DNA of 64,000 nt from Treponema sp. (GTDB lineage: Bacteria > Spirochaetota > Spirochaetia > Treponematales > Treponemataceae): assembly GCA_024400915.1 (NCBI GenBank), contig JAKSLX010000006.1, positions 1-64,000 on the forward strand, given 5' to 3'. The notes under the pieces were generated by a model. It did not search any database, was not told the DNA's origin, and was given only the letters and a program-made list of their open reading frames with translations. Every line of letters starts with the position of its first letter. Positions within the stretch are counted from its first letter, which is position 1. The position numbers and the translations under genes are program-made. This document shows, one piece after another, positions 52,453-59,529 of the stretch.

Positions 52453-53793
52453 ATGCCAGATATTCTTTTTTACACCAGGCTTCAGGCAGGTTGCCTGGTT
52501 TTTCTGTTGTATATTGGATTCCTCGTTATAAAGAGTAGGGAAAAAAACACCAGGCGCAATGTGTTTTCGGCCTGTCTTTATTATTTTGGAATTCTCTGTG
52601 TAATTTTTGATGGCTTTACTGCCTGGTCTGTAAATAAGATTGATTCTATTTCCATGACGACAAACATTGTTCTCCATGGAATTTTCTATCTTCTTCTTGA
52701 GACAGAACTTTGGTTCATGTATTTTTATTTCCGTTCCATTGTTGGTAGACTTCCAAAAACTATCTGGGAGAAAATTTTGTTTGCCTGTATTGCAGGGGGT
52801 GTTGCGGCCGTAACTTTGATAACATTACCTGACATCAAAATTATTGAAGGCAAGACAACAAACTATTCATACGGAACTCCGGTATACATTGTCTTTTCTC
52901 TTGTGCCTTTATTCCTGACTTTCATTTTTATATTCGGAAGGAAATTTGTTCGCAGAGCTGATCCTGTCAAAAGACTTACTTTCATTTCCTGTTTTGCAAC
53001 CGTTGCATTTTTTACTTTGCTTCAGTTGATATTTCCGGAATTTCTTGTAACAAGTTTGAATGTTTCACTCATTGTAATTTCCGTTGCCCTCAACAGTGAG
53101 AATCCGATTTTCCATAAACTTGAACGCCTGCTGAAAAAATATGAAATGGAAAAAAATTACTATGATCGCCTTGATGAAATCGAGCAGCGTCAGGCAATCA
53201 TCCGTCACGATGAAAAACATTATCTTGCTGCAATTGGAGGTCTGTGTGCAGAAGGAAAAACCGAGGAAATTGAAAAGCTCCTTAAGGTGATGAATATTGA
53301 ACTTCAAAAGAACACTCCAAAAAAATATGTTCGCAACAGAATTGCAAATGCCCTTCTTAATGAAAAGGAGAATCTTGCTCTCAAGGAAAATATTCACATT
53401 GATTTTCAGATAGAGCCTGAAGTTGAACTTGATGGTTTTGAAGAAATAGATATCATTGCCATGTTTGGAAACCTTATTGACAATGCCGTTCGCGCAGAAA
53501 AAGAATGGAAGGAATTTCAAAAGGAAAACTCCAGTAATTCTGCAGTAAGCATCAAGCTCTTTGAGACTGAAGGTAACTTTATAATGTTTGTTGTTGAAAA
53601 TCATTTTTTACGAATCGATGTAAAGAACGGGAAACTTGCTTCTACAAAGGAACTTCCAGGCGAACACGGTCTTGGTCTTTTTAATGTAAGGCAACTTTGC
53701 GAAAAATACGGTGGAATTTTTGACATGGAGATCGATGAAAAATTATTCGTATCCAGCGTCTGTCTTCCAAAGGGGAAAAATAAAAATGTATGA
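52453..53793 (+). CDS. GHKL-type sensor histidine kinase (AgrC-like)
   Basis: This 446-aa protein has six or seven membrane helices in residues 1-215, then a dimerisation helix with the phosphoacceptor-type box RQAIIRHDEKHYL, and an ATPase domain with GNLIDNAVRAEKEW (N box) and GEHGLGLFNVRQL (G box). The architecture is that of peptide-sensing AgrC-type kinases. TAAAAT (52441-52446) ends 6 bases before the ATG, so it may have its own leaderless transcript in addition to read-through from the MATE gene. Its end overlaps the response regulator by 8 bases. Confidence 0.88.
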   Translation: MPDILFYTRLQAGCLVFLLYIGFLVIKSREKNTRRNVFSACLYYFGILCVIFDGFTAWSVNKIDSISMTTNIVLHGIFYLLLETELWFMYFYFRSIVGRLPKTIWEKILFACIAGGVAAVTLITLPDIKIIEGKTTNYSYGTPVYIVFSLVPLFLTFIFIFGRKFVRRADPVKRLTFISCFATVAFFTLLQLIFPEFLVTSLNVSLIVISVALNSENPIFHKLERLLKKYEMEKNYYDRLDEIEQRQAIIRHDEKHYLAAIGGLCAEGKTEEIEKLLKVMNIELQKNTPKKYVRNRIANALLNEKENLALKENIHIDFQIEPEVELDGFEEIDIIAMFGNLIDNAVRAEKEWKEFQKENSSNSAVSIKLFETEGNFIMFVVENHFLRIDVKNGKLASTKELPGEHGLGLFNVRQLCEKYGGIFDMEIDEKLFVSSVCLPKGKNKNV

Positions 53794-54532
53794 AATTGTA
53801 ATCTGTGATGATACTGAAAGCGATCTTCTTCAGCTTAAGATGGCAGTGGAAAAAAGCGAGCACTACGACATGTCTTCAATGAACATTCATACTTTCAGTT
53901 CAGGAATGAGTTATCTTGAAGATATGAAGGTGAATACGGATTTGATCCTGATCGACATGCAGATGCAACTTATGAATGGATTTGAAACCATTACTGAACT
54001 CCGTAAGAAAAATCAGACGGCTGTTGTCTGTTTCTGCTCTGCCGTTGTTACTCCACAGACAGAGCATTTTGAAGTTTCTCCTTACCGTTATATCCTTAAA
54101 AATGAAGGCAAGGAAAAAATTGCCAAAACCATTGACGATCTTTTGATTGAAATGAAACGGCGCAAGCAGCAGAAAACTCTTGAAGTTGTTTCCGATGGAA
54201 AGGCATCTTTGATTCCTGTAAATGATATTCTGTACATAGAGAAAGCAAAACATGGTTGTCATGTAGTTCTTTCTCCGGCTTCTTCGCTTAATTCAGAAGA
54301 TGGAAAAATTATATCAAGGGAAAAACTTGCAGTCCTTGAGGAAGAACTTAATGAAGAAGGCTTTGCCGTTCCTCATTCAAGTTATCTTGTAAACATAAAG
54401 AGAATCACTAGCATTTCAAATGATGAAATTTTTATGGAAGGCGATATTCGTATTTCTGTTTCCCGTTCCTGCAGAGAAAATTTTCACCATCAGTTTTCAA
54501 GATTTTTCGGAAAAAAATATCGCCGGGGATAA
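53786..54532 (+). CDS. LytTR-family response regulator (AgrA-like)
   Basis: This 248-aa protein has a receiver domain with acidic pocket ICDD (residues 6-9), phosphoacceptor D57 (LILIDMQM) and a C-terminal LytTR DNA-binding domain (ILYIEKAKHGCHVVL, PHSSYLVNIKRI). It should be phosphorylated by the adjacent kinase. The frame is open from 53711, but the ATG at 53786 has AGGGGA upstream and gives the normal receiver start MYEIVICDD. No agrB or agrD-like gene is found near it. A candidate pseudoknotted RNA follows its stop codon. Confidence 0.92.
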   Translation: MYEIVICDDTESDLLQLKMAVEKSEHYDMSSMNIHTFSSGMSYLEDMKVNTDLILIDMQMQLMNGFETITELRKKNQTAVVCFCSAVVTPQTEHFEVSPYRYILKNEGKEKIAKTIDDLLIEMKRRKQQKTLEVVSDGKASLIPVNDILYIEKAKHGCHVVLSPASSLNSEDGKIISREKLAVLEEELNEEGFAVPHSSYLVNIKRITSISNDEIFMEGDIRISVSRSCRENFHHQFSRFFGKKYRRG

Positions 54533-54534
54533 TA

Positions 54535-54617
54535 GGCGAAAGAATTTGCGACCTAGATGCCGGTACCTTCAGTAACTTTCGCCCCACGAACAGCAAAAAG
54601 CTGTACGTGTATAGGTC
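54535..54617 (+). ncRNA. Candidate pseudoknotted RNA after the response regulator gene
   Basis: GGCGAAAG (54535-54542) pairs with CTTTCGCC (54576-54583). A hairpin CACG-AA-CAGC with GCTG-TA-CGTG spans 54585-54609. GACCTA in the first loop (54550-54555) is complementary to TAGGTC (54612-54617), giving an H-type pseudoknot across both stems. Three perfect helices in 83 bases are more than expected by chance. It starts 2 bases after the stop codon, in the gap to a converging gene. It could be a 3' UTR element, a terminator-like structure or a small ribozyme; I do not recognise the family. Confidence 0.5.
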
Positions 54618-54632
54618 TGTAAAAGATTTATA

Positions 54633-55307
54633 TTAAAGGTTTTTCAATTCTGCTGAATCTACAGTCCACTTACCGTCTTTCTTGCTTACAGTAAGCCATC
54701 CGTATTTGCCTTCTGCAACAGCGCCTGGGTTTATCACTGTTGTATTTCCAACCTTGCAGATGGCGGCACTTTCGTGGATGTGTCCTGTGATGACGGCGAG
54801 AGGCTTGTATTCCTCAATGAACTTTGTAGACAATTCGCTTCCAACATGAATGTCGCCTGGAATCTTGTCGCAGTCAGTATTCTTTGGTGGGTTGTGCATC
54901 ACGACAATAAGGTTGTCCCATTCCTGTGCACCTTCGTTTGTGATGATGTTGAAGTCAGACTGAAGTTCTTCTTCTGTCCTTTCGTTTGGAGTAGTTCCCG
55001 TAAACTTGCTTCCGCCGTGGCTGCCTGCAAAAGCAAGACCTTCATGCATTACAAGCTGGCGCTCGCAGCTGATGTCGCTTCCTTCGAATTCTTCTTCAAG
55101 GGAAGGGTAATCGCAGTTACCGCGAACAGCAAAAATATTTTCATTCATCTTGCAGAGGGCTTTGAGAACTGGAAGTCCAGTCTTTTCGTTATCGAACTCC
55201 GTAAAGTCTCCTGCAAAAATAATTCCGTCGGCTTCCTTTGCCATTGAATTTAATTTTTCAAGGTTTTCAAGATTTCCGTGAATGTCGCTGAGTACTAAGA
55301 ATTTCAT
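54633..55307 (-). CDS. YfcE-type metallophosphoesterase
   Basis: This 224-aa calcineurin-like phosphoesterase has the metal-binding motifs LSDIHGN, FAGDFTEFD, RGNCDYPS, VMHNPPK and TGHIHES. It probably hydrolyses phosphodiesters in the cytoplasm; the natural substrate is not known. Its start overlaps the hisC stop by 4 bases (ATGA-type), so translation is coupled, although no functional link is obvious. Confidence 0.9.
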   Translation of the reverse strand: MKFLVLSDIHGNLENLEKLNSMAKEADGIIFAGDFTEFDNEKTGLPVLKALCKMNENIFAVRGNCDYPSLEEEFEGSDISCERQLVMHEGLAFAGSHGGSKFTGTTPNERTEEELQSDFNIITNEGAQEWDNLIVVMHNPPKNTDCDKIPGDIHVGSELSTKFIEEYKPLAVITGHIHESAAICKVGNTTVINPGAVAEGKYGWLTVSKKDGKWTVDSAELKNL

Positions 55308-56431
55308 ACTTCCTCCAAAACTGATTTCAAAAGGTCCATCTGCTTTTTTGTTCCGATTGAGATACGGACAAATTCTTCAATGCCAGGTGTTGCAAAGTGG
55401 CGGATGAGGATTCCTGCTTTCTTGACTGCCTGATAAATATCTGTTCCCTTGACTCCATCCTTTTTTGCAAAGATGAAGTTTGTCTTTGAATCGATTACAA
55501 ACCATCCACGCTCGCGAAGGAACTTTGTAATGCTTTCCCTTTCTGCAACGACTTTCCTTGCGTTTTCTTCGCAGTAGTCGTAGTTCTCGCAGCTTGCGAT
55601 TCCAGCTTTCTGTGCAAGGAAATCAACAGGGAAGTGGTTGAAAGAATTTTTTACAGTGAATACTGAACGAACAAGATCAGGAGATGCTACGATATAACCA
55701 AGCCTCATCCCTGCAAAAGAAAGGCTCTTGCTGAATGTGCGGACGATCACAAGATTGTCGTATTTTTCAAGAAGAGGAATACAGCTTTCATCTCCAAAGT
55801 CTGCGTAGGCTTCGTCAACAATGAAGATTTTGTCCTTTGGTGCCTTTTCGATCATTGCTGCAACTTCTGCACGTTTGAGTGCGATTCCTGTAGGCGCATT
55901 TGGATTTGCAAAAATGATTGCGCTGTCGTTTTTGTTTGCTTCCTCAAGCATTTTGTCTACGTCAAGTTCCCAGGTTTCTTTGAGTGGAACCTGACACATT
56001 GGGATGTTGTAGTATCCGCAGTATACAGGGTAGAAGCTGTATGTGAATTCTGGCATTACCAAAGGTCTGTCGCTGTCAAAGAAAGTGTAGAAAACAAAAC
56101 TCAATACCTCGTCACTGCCGTTGCCACAGAAAATCATGTCAGGTGTGATTGTGAATGGAAGTGCCTTTTTTGCTTCCTTTGAGTTGTTGAAGCATCCGCC
56201 AGTCTCGTTGAGCATCTCGGCGATTGCAAAGCGAAGGTCGTTGCTGTCTGGATCTGGATAGAGGCCAAGATTGCTTATGTTTTTTGCAACAGCTTTTTTT
56301 ACTGCCTTTGCCACTGCCTTGCATGGGGGATATGGGTTTTCATTTGCGTTGAGCTTTATGTATACGCGGTCCTTAGGCTGTTCTCCTGGAACATAAGGAT
56401 GTAAGTTTTCAAGTCTTTTAGCAAGCAACAT
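55304..56431 (-). CDS. hisC: Histidinol-phosphate aminotransferase
   Basis: This 375-aa fold-type I PLP aminotransferase has KLNANENPYPP, FCGNGSDEVL, FANPNAPTG, VDEAYADFGD, and the PLP-lysine block TFSKSLSFAGMRLGY. It transfers the amino group in histidine synthesis, although family members may also act on aromatic amino acids. An ATG ten codons upstream exists, but AAAGGTGG fits the ATG at 56431, which gives the usual start. No other his genes are nearby. Confidence 0.92.
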   Translation of the reverse strand: MLLAKRLENLHPYVPGEQPKDRVYIKLNANENPYPPCKAVAKAVKKAVAKNISNLGLYPDPDSNDLRFAIAEMLNETGGCFNNSKEAKKALPFTITPDMIFCGNGSDEVLSFVFYTFFDSDRPLVMPEFTYSFYPVYCGYYNIPMCQVPLKETWELDVDKMLEEANKNDSAIIFANPNAPTGIALKRAEVAAMIEKAPKDKIFIVDEAYADFGDESCIPLLEKYDNLVIVRTFSKSLSFAGMRLGYIVASPDLVRSVFTVKNSFNHFPVDFLAQKAGIASCENYDYCEENARKVVAERESITKFLRERGWFVIDSKTNFIFAKKDGVKGTDIYQAVKKAGILIRHFATPGIEEFVRISIGTKKQMDLLKSVLEEV

Positions 56432-56518
56432 TTTTCTGCCACCTTTTGATTTTTTCTTCATTATACTTAAATGCCTTCCTTACTACAATAATGAAGATAT
56501 TTAATGTAATATAAAGCC

Positions 56519-57895
56519 ATGAACTTGAAGTTTGATAAATCTTTTTACAGAAATATATTCACCATAACATTGCCTATCGTAATTCAAAGCACCATTACAA
56601 ATTTTGTAGGTCTTCTTGATAATCTTATGGTAGGCCGCTGCGGAACTGATTCCATGAACGGAGTCAGCATTTTTTCACAGCTTTTTTTTGTTTTTACTTT
56701 GTGCGTATGGGGTTCTTCCTGCGGTGCTGGAATTTTTACAGCCCAGTTTTTTGGCAAAGGTGACCATAAAGGCGTAAGGGACACTTTCAGAATCAAACTC
56801 TATCTTGTTGGAATTGCAACAATTGTTGGTGCGGCAGTTTTTCTGCTGTTTGGCGAATACTTCATGGAAAAATTCATTCACGAATCAGATAGCATAGGAG
56901 ACCCAGTTGCCACCATGCGTCATGCTAAGGACTACATGATGATAATGCTCATAGGCATGATTCCGACTGCACTTGGGATGGTTTATGCAGGGACTCTTCG
57001 TGACATAGGCGAAACTTCCGTTCCCATGAAGGCTGGTTTTGTTGCCGTTTTTGTTAATCTTGCCTTGAACTACATTTTGATTTTCGGACACTTTGGTTTT
57101 CCAGAACTCGGCGTAAAAGGTGCTGCCATTGCTACAGTTGTTTCCCGTTTTGTTGAATCTGGAATCGAAATTGTCTGGACCCACACCCATAAAGACCGCT
57201 GCAAATTTATAGAAGGTGCTTTTGCATCGTTTAAGGTTCCATTTGCTCTCGTGGAAAAAATCATCCTCAAAGGACTTCCTCTTGCCGCAAATGAAACCCT
57301 ATGGTCGCTTGGTCTTACAATGCTGAATCAGAGCTTCTCTTTGCGTGGACTTGCCGTAGTTGCTGCCCTGAATATTACGAACACTATTGCAAATCTTTTC
57401 AACGTATTTCTTTTTGCCATCGGGGAATCTATTTCAATCCTTGCAGGTCAGCTTCTGGGTGCAGGAAAAAATGAAGAAGCAAAGTCTACAGCAAGCAGGA
57501 TGATAGCCTTGTCTTTTGTCGTAAGCGCCGTAATTGGTGGAGTCCTTGTCCTTTGCAGGAATCTTTTTCCAGCATTTTACAATACGGAAAACGAGGTCAA
57601 GAATTTTGCCGCAAACTTCATAATGCAGACTGGAATATTCCTTCCAATTCTAGCCGTAGTACACGGCTGCTATTTTACACTGCGTTCAGGTGGAAAGACT
57701 TTTATTACATTTTTGTTCGACAGCGTCTTTGTTTGGGTTTTCATAGTTCCGACTGCTTTTGTGCTTACGCGCTACACCGCCATGGGAATCATATTGATCT
57801 ACCTTATTGTAAAAGCCCTGGACCTGATAAAGTGCGTCATAGGAATTGTTCTAATAAGGAAGGGCGTCTGGGTAAACAACATAGTTTCTAATTAA
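56519..57895 (+). CDS. MATE-family efflux transporter 2
   Basis: This 458-aa protein has twelve membrane helices, and PIVIQSTITNFVGLLDNLMVG and the internal LGVKGAAIATVVSRF mark the two halves (split by position). It is related to the gene at 51104, but only in the family sense. TAATAT (56507-56512) ends 6 bases before the ATG and no ribosome binding site is visible. The gene is followed directly by Structured RNA 3. Confidence 0.9.
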   Translation: MNLKFDKSFYRNIFTITLPIVIQSTITNFVGLLDNLMVGRCGTDSMNGVSIFSQLFFVFTLCVWGSSCGAGIFTAQFFGKGDHKGVRDTFRIKLYLVGIATIVGAAVFLLFGEYFMEKFIHESDSIGDPVATMRHAKDYMMIMLIGMIPTALGMVYAGTLRDIGETSVPMKAGFVAVFVNLALNYILIFGHFGFPELGVKGAAIATVVSRFVESGIEIVWTHTHKDRCKFIEGAFASFKVPFALVEKIILKGLPLAANETLWSLGLTMLNQSFSLRGLAVVAALNITNTIANLFNVFLFAIGESISILAGQLLGAGKNEEAKSTASRMIALSFVVSAVIGGVLVLCRNLFPAFYNTENEVKNFAANFIMQTGIFLPILAVVHGCYFTLRSGGKTFITFLFDSVFVWVFIVPTAFVLTRYTAMGIILIYLIVKALDLIKCVIGIVLIRKGVWVNNIVSN

Positions 57896-57898
57896 TCA

Positions 57899-58190
57899 GT
57901 CGCTGGGGCCTGCGTTTACTGTCTCGATTTTCATGTTTTATTAAGATAATGACTGCCTAAGAAATTGGCGGGACGCAGGAAAAAAAAGCAGGAGGGAGGA
58001 CCCATAATTACTAAATTTAATCTCTGAAGCACGTCTAGTAAGAAATGTATGAAAATCGAGAAGGAAGGAAGAGGCCGACAAAAACATTCAAAGCCCTGAA
58101 AGATAGTTTCCTTGCAGGGCTTTGCATGTAGCGACGATATCTAGCGGTTTTGGCAGACTCGTACTGACTGGTAGATTTTCATTTTTTTTA
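57899..58190 (+). ncRNA. Structured RNA 3, permuted relative of Structured RNA 1
   Basis: It begins with GTCGCTGGGGCCTGC (57899-57913), a 13/15 match to a box near the 3' end of Structured RNA 1. A perfect 13-bp stem (TCTCGATTTTCAT at 57922-57934 with its complement at 58049-58061) encloses the shared core (57970-58003), identical to RNA 1 except for three extra A. CCTGCGT of the first box is complementary to ACGCAGG of the core. Later come a hairpin AAAGCCCTG/CAGGGCTTT, and a second GATTTTCAT at 58174-58182 followed by T8. This copy can compete for the same stem partner, a switch-like or terminator arrangement. The end is set from the T-run. Confidence 0.6.
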
Positions 58191-58222
58191 TTTATGTGCT
58201 TCAGAGAATAACTGCGCGATAT

Positions 58223-59437
58223 TTAAACTTTCTTAGGCACCTTGATCGTGGCAGCATAGATGCTGTTGAAGATGCCAAGGATGGCAGAAAGTGTAAACAG
58301 TGTCTCGATACCAAGAACCTGCCAGATCCATCCGCCGAACAAAGCAATGAGAATTGTAATGAAATGGTTAACGGAAATTCCCGTGCTGATTGTTGCACGC
58401 ACCTCTTCCTTTGAATCGGAAATGTCCTGAACGTAGACATTGCTTGCCATTGAAGCCAGTGAAATCACTGAATCCAGAATGTAGTTTGCACAGCAGATGA
58501 TGAAGGCAACATTCTGAGGAAAAATCCTGTGTGCAAATCCGTAGAAGAAACAGACGATTACAAGAATCAATGTGTCTGAAACCATAACAATCTTGTAGCC
58601 AAGACGGTCGATGATTTTTCCCACGAGAGGGCTTGCAAGGGAACAGCAGATGGCACTGATTGCAAACAGAAGGCAGATTGTGCTTGTGCTTGCCTTGTAA
58701 AAGAGAATCAGAACATAAGGTCCAAAGGTAAAGAAAATCTGCTTGCGTGCTCCATAGAAGACTTCAAGAAAATAGAATTTCGTATACTTCTTTCTGAAAT
58801 AGAAACGGCTCTTTGACTTGTCGGTCTTGCTCTGTCCCGTCATGCGGAAAGCAAGGACAGTTCCGATTCCCATGATGAGTGCGCTTATGGCAAAGAAAAG
58901 ACGGAATGATTTTTCGCCACCGATGAAGCTGAATGCAATCATGACGATGAAGAAGCCTGCAAGAGTTCCGCCCTGATAGATTGAATTCTGGAATCCAAGG
59001 GCACGACCGCCGCGACCTTCCTTTGAATATTCAAGTGAAAGGGTGTTCCTCATTCCAAGCTGCATGTGTTCGCCAAGGGAATAGATGCAGATGGCTGTTG
59101 TCACAAGAATCCTGTCTGCAGGAAGTCCCATGTGAAGGAGCATTCCCACAAGCATTATGAGGCCGCCGATTTTAAAAACTCCTTCGGCAGAAAAACGGTA
59201 GAGGAGAGCAAGAATGAAAACCAGAAGAAATCCTGGAAGTTCGCGGAAAAACTCTGCAACGCCGCGATGGAATTCTCCCATGCCAACGACTTCCGCAAGA
59301 TAGTTGTCGATTACTCCCTTGTAAAGTCCGTAACCCAATCCCATGGACATGAGGCTGATGAAAAAAGGAATCCAGCAGGTGTTGGAATCAAAAGTGTCGC
59401 CAAGTTTCAAAGTGAACTTTTTAAATGGATTTGCCAT
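58223..59437 (-). CDS. Major facilitator superfamily transporter
   Basis: This 404-aa protein has twelve predicted membrane helices with Ser/Gly-rich turns, for example GLGYGLYKGVIDNYLAEV and YSKEGRGGRALGFQNSIYQGG (middle, split). The substrate cannot be read from the sequence. AGAGGTACAGACAC precedes the ATG. An extended -10 (TGCTATAAT on the minus strand) lies about 30 bases upstream and is back-to-back with the mnmG promoter. Confidence 0.85.
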   Translation of the reverse strand: MANPFKKFTLKLGDTFDSNTCWIPFFISLMSMGLGYGLYKGVIDNYLAEVVGMGEFHRGVAEFFRELPGFLLVFILALLYRFSAEGVFKIGGLIMLVGMLLHMGLPADRILVTTAICIYSLGEHMQLGMRNTLSLEYSKEGRGGRALGFQNSIYQGGTLAGFFIVMIAFSFIGGEKSFRLFFAISALIMGIGTVLAFRMTGQSKTDKSKSRFYFRKKYTKFYFLEVFYGARKQIFFTFGPYVLILFYKASTSTICLLFAISAICCSLASPLVGKIIDRLGYKIVMVSDTLILVIVCFFYGFAHRIFPQNVAFIICCANYILDSVISLASMASNVYVQDISDSKEEVRATISTGISVNHFITILIALFGGWIWQVLGIETLFTLSAILGIFNSIYAATIKVPKKV

Positions 59438-59493
59438 GTGTCTGTACCTCTATTTGATGCGTGATTATAGCAAAGAAACTCTGTTTATGAAAA

Positions 59494-59522
59494 TTGTTTT
59501 TTTCCTTTAATCTCGGTATAAT
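59494..59522 (+). promoter_or_regulatory. mnmG promoter (leaderless type)
   Basis: TTGTTT (59494-59499), 17 bases, TATAAT (59517-59522), then 7 bases to the ATG at 59530. The TTG at 59494, which would extend the frame, is the -35 element. Confidence 0.75.
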
Positions 59523-59529
59523 TTCGCCC

